Source: Proteles cristata cristata
Lineage: Eukaryota; Chordata; Mammalia; Carnivora; Hyaenidae
Assembly: GCA_017311185.1 (NCBI GenBank)
Contig: JAESUZ010004813.1
Span: forward strand, 1-64,000
Length of the DNA stretch: 64,000 nucleotides
Direction: 5' to 3'
Below the pieces are notes generated by a model. The model was given only the letters and a program-made list of their open reading frames with translations, was not told the DNA's origin and did not search any database. The first letter of the stretch is position 1; each line of letters starts with the position of its first letter. Shown here piece after piece: positions 1 to 10,811 of the stretch. The position numbers were made by a program, and so were the translations under genes.

Positions 1-205
1 TATTTTTATTTTTATTTCTAGGACAGAGAGACAGAGTGAGCAGGGGAGGGTCAGAGAGAGAGGGAGACACAGACTCTGAAACAGGCTCCAGGCTCTGAGC
101 TGGCAGTCAGCACAGAGCCCGACGCGGGGCTCGAACCCACGAACCGCGAGATCATGACCTAAGCGAAAGTCGGACGCTTAACCGACTAAGCCACCCAGGC
201 GCCCC
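1..205 (-). mobile_element. CAN-SINE (felid SINEC_Fc type, young subfamily), cut by window edge
   Basis: Reverse complement of the tRNA-Lys-derived SINE. It reads from a T-rich tail through the GA-rich (CT on the sense strand) body to the GGCGCCC head at 199-205. It has the young-subfamily variants (CAGTCAGCACAGAGCCCGACGCGGGGCTCGAAC, here abbreviated by its key blocks GGCAGTCAGCACAGAG and CCGACGCGGGGC). The tail reaches base 1, so the left TSD lies outside the window. Confidence 0.95.
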
Positions 206-340
206 TATATTTGATTTTCTTAAGATGAGATTTACTTGTATATGTTTTTCTGTAAACTTGGGAAAATTGACTTATTCTGTTAATACTGCTGGTTACAGAT
301 CAGTCTATCTCCCTAACTTCATACTAGTCTATTTTCTAAA

Positions 341-552
341 GAACTTTTAAATGTTTACTTGGCTTTTAGAGAAAGAGGGACAGAGTGTGAGTGGGGAGGG
401 GAAGAGAGAGAGGGAGACACAGAATCTGAAGCAGGCTTCAGGCTCTGAACTGTCAGCACAGAGCCCAATGTGGGGATCAAACCCACAAACTGTGAGATCA
501 TGACCTGAGTTGAAGTCAATCACTTACCTGACTGTGCCACCCAGGTGCCCCC
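341..552 (-). mobile_element. CAN-SINE
   Basis: Antisense copy with a decayed head (CCACCCAGGTGCCCC, ending 552). It is flanked by ATACTAGTCTATTT at 321-334 and 553-566. The same 14-mer, slightly changed, appears a third time beyond the adjoining L1 fragment (1314-1327), so two elements used one target. Confidence 0.93.
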
Positions 553-566
553 ATACTAGTCTATTT

Positions 567-1313
567 CTTTCTTTTTTTTTCCCTTCCTTAAATAGTTTAT
601 TGTCAAGTTGGTTTCCATATATCACTCAGTGTTAATTCCAACAAGTGCCCTCCTCCATGCCCATCACTCCCTCTCCCCTACCCCCCTCAGCCCTCAGTTT
701 GTTCTCAGCATTCACGAGTCTCTCATGATTTGCCTCCCTCCCTTTCCCCAACTATTTTTTCCCTTCTTCTCGCACATTGTCCTCCATTAACTTCCTCCTA
801 ATCCACCTATATGTGCAAACATATGGTATTTGTCCTTCTTTGCCTGACTTATTTCACTTAGTATAACATCCTTTAGTTCCATCCATGTTGCTACACATGG
901 CCAGATTTCATTCTTTCTTGTTGCCATGTAGTATTCCATTGTATAAATATACCACATCTTTTTGATCCATTCATCAGTTGATGGACACTTAGGTTCTTTC
1001 CATGTTTTGGCTATTGTTGAGAGTGCTGCTATGAACATTGCTAAAATGAACAAATCAGGAGACTCTAGATGCTGGCGAGGATGTGGAGAAATGGGCACCC
1101 TCCTACTCTGTTGGTGGGAATGTAAGCTGGTGCAACCCCTCTGGAAAACAGTGTGGAGGTTCCTCAAAAAGTTAACAATAGAACTCCCCTATGACCCAGC
1201 AGTAGCACTGCTAGGAATTTACCCAAGGGACACAGGAGTGCTGACGCTTAGGGGCACATATACCCCAATGTTCATAGAAGCACTCTCAACAATAGCCAAA
1301 ACATGGAAAGAAC
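567..1313 (-). mobile_element. 5'-truncated L1 3' end with internal inversion (twin priming)
   Basis: 567-1040 is antisense L1: T-rich tail, 3'UTR (AATAGTTTATTGTCAAGTTGG), then the ORF2 C-terminus, readable on the minus strand as [13 protein letters not shown] and [13 protein letters not shown]. From 1041 the orientation flips and sense ORF2 C-terminal sequence follows (plus-strand peptide [20 protein letters not shown]) to 1312. About 47 bp of L1 is present in both arms (994-1040 and 1266-1312), giving an inverted repeat at the junction. TSD-like ATAC(T/A)AGTCTATT flanks it at 553-566 and 1314-1327. This is the structure expected from twin-primed reverse transcription. The fragment is not functional. 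Confidence 0.88.
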
Positions 1314-1442
1314 ATACAAGTCTATTACTAAAGTATTTGCATTGTTTCAGGGTCAAGCTATCTGACAGGAATATCATGTGCTAAAAAGAAACAAATAAAC
1401 TTGAGTTAAAGAGTGTTACTAGATTGAAGAAGCAATTCATAG

Positions 1443-1668
1443 CTTTTAAAATGTCTATTTATTTTGAGACAGAGAGGGCACATGTGCACAGGGGAGAGGC
1501 AGAGAGAGAGGAAAAGAGAGAGAGATAGAGAATTCTAAGCAGCCACCTCACTGTCAGCGCAGAGCCCTATGTGGGTCATGATCCCAGGAACTGTGAGATC
1601 ATGACCTGAACCAAAATCAAGTGTCAGACACTTCACAGACTGAGCCACCCAGCCACTTCCCGCCCCCC
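1443..1668 (-). mobile_element. CAN-SINE, older diverged copy
   Basis: Antisense copy with A/T tail, GA-rich body, GAGATCATGACCTGA and TGAGCCACCCAG blocks. The head is degraded to CACTTCCCGCCCCCC. No clear TSD. A 78-codon minus-strand frame that runs through it is a by-product of the repeat. Confidence 0.88.
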
Positions 1669-2256
1669 CATAATTCACATTTTTTAAAAGATGAATTATG
1701 AACATTAGTGTGACCATTGGAATTATATTATGTAGATGAATTTGTATGAAATTCTGAACAATTTCTTTCAAGGAATAGATACCTATTTAAATTTTTAACA
1801 AGCATTTCCCACTCTGCCTTTTGATTTCCCTAATTGTCTTTATCCAGCAGTTCATACTTTACAAGCTCTCTCCTTATTGTTGGGGTCGCAAAAACTATCA
1901 TGAATTAAATATGTTGTCTATGGAGTACAGCTAATCTATAAGCAAAGATCGTGTAAAACAGCTTAATCTTTACTTTCTTTGACAGTTGTCATAAAAATTG
2001 CTTCAATCCAGTCCTCTCTGATAACCACAGTGTATTCACCTTCTCAGGGCCAATCATTTCCTACCATCTGAGTAAGGAAGCTCTAAGCTCATGGTATATG
2101 TCAGGTCTTCTACTTTCAGGTAGGTAGAAAGAATAGCTAATATAAACTCCTTGCTTAAAAAACACTTTTAAATAAAAGTCAACAAAACAACAACTGAATA
2201 ACTTAACAACTTTCTACAGAAAACCCACATCTCAGAACAATCACTCTTGCAAGAGA
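1669..2256. other. repeat-poor AT-rich sequence, nothing recognised
   Basis: No interspersed repeat, splice-flanked frame or promoter-like element was recognised in this interval. Confidence 0.5.
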
Positions 2257-2480
2257 GTGGTATACTGGAAAGATTCTAGACTTCAGGCTATATGGATGTA
2301 GGGTTGAATCCCAGGCTCCCACCTGAAGGGAATCAAGGAAATTTTGGCAGCAATGGATTTAACTTTTCCTTATCTCAGTTTGCTCATCCTGAAGTGAAGT
2401 TGCAAATGCCTAAGTCATAGGTTGTTATACCTAATAGGAGATTTACCATACAGAAAGCCCCAGGCATAGTACCTAGCAAA
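2257..2480 (+). mobile_element. MIR-like ancient SINE
   Basis: Relic resembling the MIR sense strand: GGTATACTGGAAAGATTCTAGACTTCAGG (tRNA-like head), GTTGAATCCCAGGCTC (B-box region), then TATCTCAGTTTGCTCATC (core) and the GGCATAGTACCTAGCA tail. Strongly diverged, as expected for this pan-mammalian family. Confidence 0.6.
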
Positions 2481-2742
2481 AGAGGGCTCTTTGATTCTAG
2501 AAAATCCATTTTCTTCCCTCGGTTTTAACTTAACACTGAGATTTCCAGAGTTTTTAATACTGTATTTTCCCAAACGGTACTGAAATAGGTAGGATTCAGG
2601 ATAGAGGACAGTAAGGCAGATAGCCTAGGGAGGTAAAGCAGGAAGGATTTAGTTATCTGGGCAGAAATAGGGCTTTATGGAGTTTTCACAAAGTAAATTA
2701 CAGCATATTGCTAGCAATCACAAACAATTACAAGAATACTGG

Positions 2743-3270
2743 TGTGATGGTTGATTTTGTGTCAACTTGAACTTGAACAGGCTAAGGGATGCCTACATAG
2801 CTGGTAAACAACATTTCCGGGTGTGTCTGGGAGGATGCCTCATGAAAAGATTAACATTTGAGTCAGTAGACTTGGTAAAGAAGATTAATTACTCCTACCA
2901 GTGTGGGTGGGCATCATTCAATCTATTTAGGGCCTGAATAGAACAAAAAGGCTGAGGAAGAATAATGTTCTCTCTCTGACCTGAAGTATCCAAAGTATCC
3001 GTCTTCTGCCCTTGAATGTTGGTGTTCCTGGTTCTTGGGTCTTTTGTCTTACACTGGATCTTCTACTACTGACTTCCCCTATTCTCAGGCATTCAGACAA
3101 TAACTGAATTATACCACTGGCTTTCAAGGTTTTCCAGCTTGCAAATGGCAGATCAAGGAACTCCTAGGCCTCCATCACCATATTAACCAACACCTAGAAT
3201 AAATCTCGTTTTATATAGATCTATGTATCTCCCATTGGTTCTGTTTTGCTGGAGACCCTTGACTAATACA
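2743..3270 (+). mobile_element. solo LTR-like element (old ERVL/MaLR-like), subfamily unassigned
   Basis: Block of about 530 bp beginning TGTGATGGTTGATTTTGTG and ending GACCCTTGACTAATACA (TG...CA termini), with AATAAATCTC shortly before the 3' end as an LTR polyadenylation signal would sit. GGCCTGAATAGAACAAAAAGG and CCATTGGTTCTGTTTTGCTGG are blocks I know from a common mammalian LTR family. No internal retroviral sequence adjoins it, so it is a solo LTR relic. No coding capacity. Confidence 0.65.
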
Positions 3271-3319
3271 ACTGTTTTTGATGTTTTATATATTCAGATT
3301 ATATTCAAAACATGAAATG

Positions 3320-3425
3320 TGGAGTAAGATATGGGTTTATATCCTACTTCCACCTCTTACTATCTAGTCCTTAAGCAAATATCTTTAACTATTGAGGCCT
3401 CAGTTTTCTCATCTGGAGCTAAGTC
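3320..3425 (+). mobile_element. MIR-like relic
   Basis: Short diverged match to the MIR sense core: TTTATATCCTACTTCCACCTCTTAC, then AGGCCTCAGTTTTCTCATCTG. Edges are uncertain. Confidence 0.5.
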
Positions 3426-3656
3426 TTTGAAAGCATAAAGCCCTATACAGTTGTATATATACAACATATGCCTATATATCAACATCTATAACCATATGTA
3501 TATATAATATATACCAGAGGAGGTGTAAAAATTGAGGCAAGTTGATTATATTTAAAAATACTACATAACTCCAAGGGAAAATTCTCAAGGAAGTAAGTAG
3601 ATATTTCCAATACATAAACTAGTTTGTGCAGATTATATAAAAATTCTCATAGACTT

Positions 3657-3852
3657 GTGGGGTGCCTGGATGGCTCGGTCATTTAAGCATCCAACTCTTG
3701 ATCTTACAGTGGGTCAGACTGAGCCCTGAGGTGGGTTCTGTGCTAAGAGCTTGGCGCCTACTGGGATTCTCTCTCTCCTTCTCTCTCTGACCCTCACCAC
3801 TTGTACATGCATGTGCACTGTCTCTCTTTCAAAATAAATAAATACACTTAAG
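3657..3852 (+). mobile_element. CAN-SINE, first of a tandem pair
   Basis: Sense copy: GGGGTGCCTGGATGGCTCGGTC head, CT-rich body, AAATAAATAAAT tail. Flanked by AAAAATTCTCAT at 3639-3650 and 3853-3864. Confidence 0.93.
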
Positions 3853-3864
3853 AAAAATTCTCAT

Positions 3865-4071
3865 GGGGGTGCCTGGGTGTCTCAGTCAGTTAAGCATCCA
3901 ACTTCACCTCAGGTCATGATCTTGGGCCTTGTGGGTTGGAGTCCTGCATGGGACTCTGTGCTGACAGCTCAGAGCCTGGAGCCTACCTAAGATTCTGTGT
4001 CTCCCTGTCTCTCTCCGTTCCCTTCTCCTGCCCATGCTCTCTCTGTCTCTAAAAAATAAATATTAAATAAA
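3865..4071 (+). mobile_element. CAN-SINE, second of a tandem pair
   Basis: Sense copy starting right after the TSD of the previous SINE: GGGGGTGCCTGGGTGTCTCAGTC head, A-rich tail, then a third copy of the target (AGAATAATTCTCAT, 4072-4084). Its body differs from the preceding copy at many positions, so this is a separate insertion rather than a duplication. Confidence 0.93.
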
Positions 4072-4094
4072 AGAATAATTCTCATGGATTGTAG

Positions 4095-4106
4095 CGCACG
4101 CACACA

Positions 4107-4158
<52 letters not shown>
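4095..4158 (+). repeat. (CA)n microsatellite
   Basis: GCGCACG followed by an almost pure CA run with one AAAC interruption, about 64 bp, starting 10 bp after the tandem SINE pair. Confidence 0.98.
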
Positions 4159-4160
<2 letters not shown>

Positions 4161-4918
4161 ATTCATTATGAAAAACCCAGGACTTCTTAGCAAATAAAAC
4201 TAGACTGTTTGACTAGACAAACTCATTTGGAGATTACTAGATTTTATACTGATTATTAACAAAAATGATGTATTAAAAATTTGATAAAGTTTTAAGCTGT
4301 TTCAGAAAATTAAATAGATAATTCTTTTTTTAAGTCATTCAATAAACCTCTTATTATGGATATAAATTTCAGAGGCTTGGACTCTGGACCTTGATTCTTG
4401 GAAACAAAAGGCCCATGACTTGACAGTATGATTTAGTCATAGGAAGTGTGTTGCACAAAAAGCTTTATGCGATTCAACCTAGACAACAAACTCTAGTTAC
4501 TCCAATAACGTAGGGGAGGGTAGTGTGCATATACATTTAACTGTCCAGAGAAGCTTCTTAACTTTAAAATTATGCATTTGAACTAGAACAGTTAAAAACT
4601 TCAAATAGATGCCAAATGAAAAATAATGACAGAAATTAGTTAGAGCTGGAGAAAGAATAATACTGCTTACTCAAAAAGCATGTACTAAGAATGCAAGGGA
4701 ACAGACAGTTTACACATTCAGGGTATGTTTAATGAGGTTTCAAGAAAGGACTCTATTTAAAAAGGGGTAGCATGTTTTGGTTACATTGGCAGAGTATAAC
4801 TCTGGTGTCTTCTTTTTTAATCGAAGTGCAAATCTAATTTTTGCTATGTCAAAGAGACATAGCAAAGTGCTTTTTAAATCCTCTTATAAAAATATTTTTT
4901 CATTTGTCTCTAAAGGCA
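4159..4918. other. AT-rich sequence, nothing recognised
   Basis: No repeat family or coding signal recognised. Confidence 0.45.
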
Positions 4919-4971
4919 CAATTAACCCTTGAACAACAGGGGATTGAAGTGCAGGTCCACTTATACCTGGA

Positions 4972-5017
<46 letters not shown>

Positions 5018-5289
5018 GTTTTTTTTAAAAGTATGGCACTATCAGTGTATTTTCCTTATAATTTTCTTAATAACACTTTCCTTTTTCTAGTTTACTTTAT
5101 TGGAAGAATACAGTCTACAACACATAGAACATACAGAGTTTGTGTTAATCAGCTGTTTATGTTATTGGTAAGACTTCTGGTCAACAATTGGCTATTAGTA
5201 AAGTGTTTGAAGAGTAATTTAAACTCAGATTTTCAACTGTGTCGGCAGCTGATACCTGTAAAGCCACATGTTATTCAGGGGTCAACTGA
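4919..5289. mobile_element. Tigger-like MITE (DNA transposon relic) with a (TG)n insertion
   Basis: Starts AATTAACCCTTGAACAAC and ends in the near inverted complement TTATTCAGGGGTCAACTG. The arm sequence GGTCCACTTATACCTGGATT is paired by AGATTTTCAACTGTGTCGG. The CCCTTGAACAAC terminal block is typical of Tigger-derived MITEs as I know them. The left arm is interrupted by a TG repeat. The 160-codon plus frame spanning it is not a gene. Confidence 0.55.
4974..5016 (+). repeat. (TG)n microsatellite
   Basis: About 21 TG dinucleotides inside the left arm of the MITE, followed by a T run. Confidence 0.98.
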
Positions 5290-5491
5290 ATATCCAATCA
5301 ATCCAAAGTACATTGTATTTTAGGAAAAGAGAAATTATAGTATGAGTATCTATTATTTTAAATTTACTATATTTACCCAATATTTTTGACTCAATATGTT
5401 TTTAGGCATCAATATTTGTTAATATGAAATTTTCATGTGTATACTGCTGTTAAACTTTTATATTATGTTGCAATATGTTTGTGTATAATCT

Positions 5492-5706
5492 TTTTTTTTT
5501 TAATTTTTTAAATTTATTTCTAGGAGAGAGAGAGACAGCGTGAGCAGGGGAGGGTCAGAGAGAGAGGGAGTCACAGACTGAAACAGGCTGCAGGCTCTGA
5601 GCTGGCAGTCAGCACAGAGCCTGACGCGGGCCCGAACCCACGAACCGCGAGATCATGACCTAAGCGAAAGTCGGACGCTTAACCGACTAAGCCACCCAGG
5701 CGCCCC
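5492..5706 (-). mobile_element. CAN-SINE, young subfamily
   Basis: Near-consensus antisense copy with intact GGCGCCCC head, flanked by a perfect 16-bp TSD, TGTTTGTGTATAATCT, at 5476-5491 and 5707-5722. The perfect TSD implies recent insertion. Confidence 0.97.
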
Positions 5707-5848
5707 TGTTTGTGTATAATCTTAAGAACATGAGAAAATATTAAGACAGGTTATATACTCTGAGAAAGTTTTCTCATTTCATATAAAGAGGAACTTTATG
5801 GAGGTCAAGCTTTCCAACAACTTCCTCCGCTAAATAGATAATGTTTTT

Positions 5849-6059
5849 GGGCACCTGGGTGGCTCAGACAGTTAAGCGTACAACTCTTGGTTTCAGCTCA
5901 GGTCATGATCTCACCTTTTGTGAGTTCGAGCCCTGCATTGAGCTTTGTGCTGATAGCACAGAGCCTGCTTGGGATTCTCTCTCTCCCTCTCTTTCTGCCT
6001 GTTCCCTGATTGCTCTCTCTTTCAAAATAAATAAATAAGCTTAAAAATGTTTTCTAAAA
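5849..6059 (+). mobile_element. CAN-SINE
   Basis: Sense copy from GGGCACCTGGGTGGCTCAG to an AAATAAATAAG tail. TSD AAATAGATAA at 5832-5841 and 6060-6069. Confidence 0.93.
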
Positions 6060-6069
6060 AAATAGATAA

Positions 6070-6723
6070 CAGCTTTTCTGAAGTATAAGGGCAAGTATCA
6101 ATTTTTAAAAATAGTTCAAGACTGTTGAAAAGTAATTTATTATTTCTACAACCTCACCACACAAAACTTTATGCTAAAACTCTATCACTTTCCCATAATC
6201 ATGTAACATTAAAGAGAAGAAAATGGACTAACATCTTACAAATATTTTAATTGAAACTTAGCAGGCTGATTTCTCATCAGAAGAATGAAGAATGTAAGTC
6301 AACAAGAGACTCGTAAGGAAGTGTGATTACTTCCTTCTCTTCGTTCCCAGGGAATTATTTGTACTCTGTATGTAGAAATCATGTACATCATACTAAAATT
6401 GTTTGTATACATACCAACTTCTCTTAGAGAATGCTAGGTCCTCAATGAGAGAAACAATTTTATTATTTTTTAAATACTTCTGGTGTACTTAATGTGTTGA
6501 ATGAATGAATAACTCTACTTATGAAGGGTTATAAACATGCTTTTGATAAATTACAAAGTCCCTTAGGACTATGATTCATAGTAAAAAAAAAAAACAATTT
6601 TATATTAGGATGCAAAATACAAATGTCTATCTTGCTATCTTTCTCTGGTTATCTATCTAAAACAAAAGAGTTGCCAGTCAATACTCTTCCTGACTCTGGG
6701 CACCACTCTCCTCTTTTCTATTC
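6070..6723. other. AT-rich sequence, nothing recognised
   Basis: Holds an A12 run near 6582 but no repeat family or gene signal that I recognise. Confidence 0.45.
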
Positions 6724-6741
6724 TAATCTATTCCATTTTTT

Positions 6742-6947
6742 AAAAATAAACTTTACTTATTTATTTTGAGAGAGAGAGAGCATGCATGAGCATGAGAGGG
6801 GGAAAGAAGGAGAGAGAGAATTCCAAGCAGGCTCTGCATTACCACCGCAGAGCCTGATGCAGGGCTCAAGCCCACAAGCTGTAAGATCATGACCTGAGCT
6901 GAAACCAAGAGTTGGACACTCAACCAACTGAGCCACCCAGGCACCCC
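6742..6947 (-). mobile_element. CAN-SINE
   Basis: Antisense copy ending GCCACCCAGGCACCCC. TSD TAATCTATTCCATTTTTT at 6724-6741 and 6948-6965 with one mismatch. Confidence 0.95.
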
Positions 6948-7179
6948 TAATCTATTTCATTTTTTTTCTAAAGAGGATTGTCAATGAACTAAGTTGATTT
7001 TATGAAACTAGTGAGTCATGACCTATAGTCTAAATAACAGACTCCTGGGGGAAGAGAAGAAATAGAAGTATCAATTTATCTTTAATTTAACTTACATACA
7101 GGAACCTAATAGAAAACAGGTATATAGATGTTGGGCATTTCGCAAAATGTTCTGGGAATTCTGACAGAACCGAAAAGAT

Positions 7180-7420
7180 ACTTGAGTGTAAACTTCTGGA
7201 GAAGGCTTCAGGGAAGTTTAATTCCACTTGAGCCTTAGCATTTTAGAATTTACATGTAAAGAGAGAAGCTGAACATTCTAAGGAGTATAACAGGTAAGAC
7301 TAAGAGCAGGAAGAGGCAGCAGAGAGTAAATAACTATAACCTGAGGAGATGCTACCAGAACCATAAGGATCGTGGACAGATGGTCTAAGAGAGATAAAAT
7401 GGACTGAACCCTAGACTGAG
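7180..7420 (-). mobile_element. possible L2 relic
   Basis: Purine-rich stretch with weak resemblance to the antisense upstream part of L2 (GGAAGGCTTC-like start, then AGCAGGAAGAGGCAGCAGAGAG). Very diverged; this could be unique sequence. Confidence 0.28.
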
Positions 7421-7560
7421 GACTCCATTAGGATTTCAAACTGTATACATTCTATATTTACCTATCACCTATATATAAGAAATCAGTGCAGCATCATTAA
7501 GCAATATTTTCCCCTTTGGTGTAAAAGAATATATACAGGGAACACAATTAGCCTATTTTT

Positions 7561-7792
7561 AAAATTAACAAAAATGTTTTAAATGTTTATTTATTTATTT
7601 TGACAGAGAGAGAGTGTGTGTATGCATGAGTGAGAGAGAGGCAGAGAGAGGGAGGGAGAGAGAGAATCCCAAGTAGGCTCCATGCTGTCAGCACAGAGTC
7701 TGATGCAGTGCTTGATCCCACAAACCATGAGATCATGACCTGAACAAAAATCAGGAGTCAGATACTTACTCAACTGAACTACCCAGGTACCC
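7561..7792 (-). mobile_element. CAN-SINE, first of a tandem pair
   Basis: Antisense copy with degraded head (CTACCCAGGTACCCT). Flanked by TAGCCTATTTTT at 7549-7560 and 7793-7804. It contains a short GTGTGTGTATG variation of the GA tract. Confidence 0.9.
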
Positions 7793-7804
7793 TAGCCTAT
7801 TTTT

Positions 7805-7981
7805 TTAAAAAAATATTTATTTGTTTTTGAGAGTGGGGTTTGGGCAGAGAGAGGAAGGGACACAAGATCTGAAGCTGACAGCACAGAACCCATCATGGGG
7901 CTCAAACTCAGGAACTGTGAGATCATGACCTGAGCCAGAGTTGGATGCTTAACCGACTGAGCCACCCAGGCGGCCCCCACC
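7805..7981 (-). mobile_element. CAN-SINE, second of a tandem pair
   Basis: Antisense copy with a shorter body, head GCCACCCAGGCGGCCCCC. A third target-like copy, ATTACCCTATTAAAA, follows at 7982. Its sequence differs clearly from the neighbouring SINE. Confidence 0.9.
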
Positions 7982-7996
7982 ATTACCCTATTAAAA

Positions 7997-8700
7997 TGCC
8001 ATGAGAACGGTGATAAAAATCAGGCTAGTTTGGAAATAGCTGAGAAAAGGTGCCTGATGATATCTGAAGCTGAACAATGTGTGGAATTAACCCTTATTGT
8101 TGTGAGCCTCGCTAACTGGGGAAGCATCGGCAGCAATGGCAGGAACGGAGAAATCAGGACTGACGGTCTGTTTTGGTGGGCTGGCTGGAGTGTTTTTGAG
8201 GTTCCCTCGTCATTGAGTATCTCACTATCCAATCTTACCTTTCTACACTGGAATGATTACTAGTTATTTTTAGCTAAAAGTTTTTAATCTCTTTGACAAT
8301 TGGCAGCTTGTCCACCTCTGGCATGACATAACATCAAGATATAATTTTTAGGCTAAGAATGATTTCTATTCACATACTTGGAACTAGGATTCACTTCAGT
8401 ATCTAGGGAGTCTACTAGCAAACAGGCAAATTACTGAACCAGATTGCTTTGGATATGGCTCTGCCAATCTCATGGTTGACCATTGTTGAGATTCAGCATA
8501 TTATCCTAGGTTCACAACAAACAAACAAACAAGCACATTAGCTACCAACAAATAAAATAATAAAATAATTCCAACAAAACTAACTATATCATGAAAATAT
8601 TTTGAAAACTGTACAAAACTTGACGGGAGTTATTTGTTTCTTTCACAATAAAAAAATTAATGGCCTTGAGCATAATTTCAAAAATCATTACTTTTCTATG
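7997..8700. other. repeat-poor sequence with short overlapping frames on both strands
   Basis: 8020-8263 is open for 70-77 codons on both strands and is richer in GC and CpG than its surroundings, but has no splice sites or recognisable protein similarity. Nothing recognised in the remainder. Confidence 0.35.
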
Positions 8701-8709
8701 CATTAGATT

Positions 8710-8962
8710 TATTTTTTTAATTTTTAATTTATTCTATTTTATTAATTAAACATTTTTTTAATGTTTATTTATTTTTGAGAGAGAGAGTGAGAGCATGTGA
8801 GCAGGGGAGGGACAGAGAAAGAGAGAGAGTCACAGAACTCAAAGCAGGCTCCAGGCTGTGAGCCATCAGCACAGAGCCCAATGGGGTTTGAACCCACAAA
8901 TCATGAGATCATGACCTGAGCTGAAGCTGGACACTTAACTGACTGAGCCACCCAGGCACCCC
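8710..8962 (-). mobile_element. CAN-SINE with long AT tail
   Basis: Antisense copy; GCCACCCAGGCACCCC ends 8962. The tail side is a long AT-rich block. CATTAGATTT (8701) and CACTAGATTC (8967) may be a decayed TSD. Confidence 0.88.
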
Positions 8963-10811
8963 TACCCACTAGATTCCAAACTTTCTCAACAATATTGTCC
9001 TCATCCCCTACCACTTCCTCTTCTTTCTTTCTCTAAGTCACTAACCCAAGAAAACACAAGAATTGCCTCTGATAGATACATTTGGCCAAAACGAAATCCA
9101 GCAGATACAGAAATGTAGCAGAGAGCACTGTTTTAATTTTAATTCTTTAAACACTCAAGTCAATTCTCGTTGAGCCACAGAATATTCATTGAGTGTTATT
9201 TTCATGACTAGTTTTATAATTTGGGATCCATCCATTTGAACAAATCAGAAATTTCATAAATAATACCTTTCTATAATTGAGTCACTTTAAAACCATGATT
9301 TTATGTGAACTGGAAATGTCTACGTGGTTACTTTTTTTTTTCCTCAGAGTGAAAAGACACCCATGATGAAGGTAATAGCCAATATGATAGTATAAAACAT
9401 TAATATTTACAGGATTACTGTTTTAGTTTGAATGGTGGTATTGTACACAGAGAAGAAATGCACATCTTACAACCTTACAATGGGTTCAGATGTTTGGAGC
9501 TTATGACATATTAGAACACTTCGTAATTACAAAGCATCTTTCTTGATAGGATCTACATCTTATGTTCTCATAGTTTCTTGGGTGTTGGTACAAAGATATA
9601 TCACTCTATTTATGAGGTGAGGTGTAACTCAGCAAATTCCTACAAAGTCCACTTGAGTTGAAGAAAAGATAAAAAAAAAAAAAAACAACTAAGGGAGCTG
9701 AGCAGATGTTTGTGTGTGAGAGGCCTCTACTGTCGTGACTTGCAGGACTGGTAGAGTGATTTCAGACTCATGTGCATAGGGCTGCAATAAGTTCTGACCC
9801 ATTGCAGGGGTTAATATTTCAAAGTATCCTTACCAAATGTCAGGTGATGTTCTGTTAAGAGCCACCTTTAATTTTTTGGGGTCCTCCGAATATAATTGCT
9901 AATAATGACAACCTGTAGGAAAAACTGAGACACCAGTCACAGATGATTAAAACATTGCAGAAACAATTTACTCCCTTCAGGTAAAACAAAATTGGAACTC
10001 AGTAAGCATTATGACTTCTGTAATCCCATTTAGATACAACATCTTGTGGATTAGTAAGAACATCTAAAATATTATTCTTCCCAGATGACAATAAATCCTA
10101 TCAAGAACTAATTATTCACAATCTAGTCAGCCTCTCTCTAAGTTCTTTGCAGTACGTTTAAATGATAGGAAGAGAAAAGGTAGTGCTAACTATGACAAAT
10201 TCCACGACCATAACGTCATGGAAGTGGTTTAATTTTAGATAAGAGTCTGAAAAACGCATCTGAATCATGACAAGAGAAATAATTCCAAGGCGCTTGAAAT
10301 GTGATACTACTGCTGATTGCCGAGAATGTAATTATTATAAAGAGTCAACAGTGAGTCTGCACTAAAATGTGATTTAGAGGATCTTTCCGACTGAGCAACG
10401 CAAAAAGGAGCCTAATAAAAAAACAACTTTGCTAAGACTCTTGGAGAAAATATTCAAATAAAGCAACGACAACAGTGAGAAACCAAATAGCAAACAGGAC
10501 AAATCATAAGAGGACTTTTTTGAGTCCTTAGACACTTGGGAATTGAAAGCATATGAAAACAACAAAGTTAGCAGAGTTTGGGAAAGCCAGAGGTGATGAG
10601 ACATAAATCACAGTTTAATAGCACTAACAGCACTGGCTGTACATAAATTTGGGAAGCAGGTGGATTTTTGCTTTGGTACTACCCAGTCAACTTTCAATGC
10701 AACATTTAGTGGTTGGCGTGTGTGGTAGGTTTGGATTGGGTAAAGGAAGAAGGAGAATAGGGTGTGTTTTCCCAAATTCCTTTAAAATTTACTCCTCTGG
10801 CCCCCCCCTCC
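8963..10811. other. long repeat-poor interval
   Basis: About 1.8 kb without a recognised interspersed repeat. Minus-strand frame 10374-10604 (76 codons) has no supporting signal. Uniform AT-rich composition. Confidence 0.45.

Noticed and set aside
4841..5323. 160-codon plus-strand frame
   Set aside because: It runs through a MITE and a (TG)n tract (repeated VC residues), with no promoter, splice or homology support.
8030..8263. Overlapping open frames on both strands in slightly CpG-richer DNA
   Set aside because: Both-strand openness is typical of chance; no start context, splice sites or similarity.
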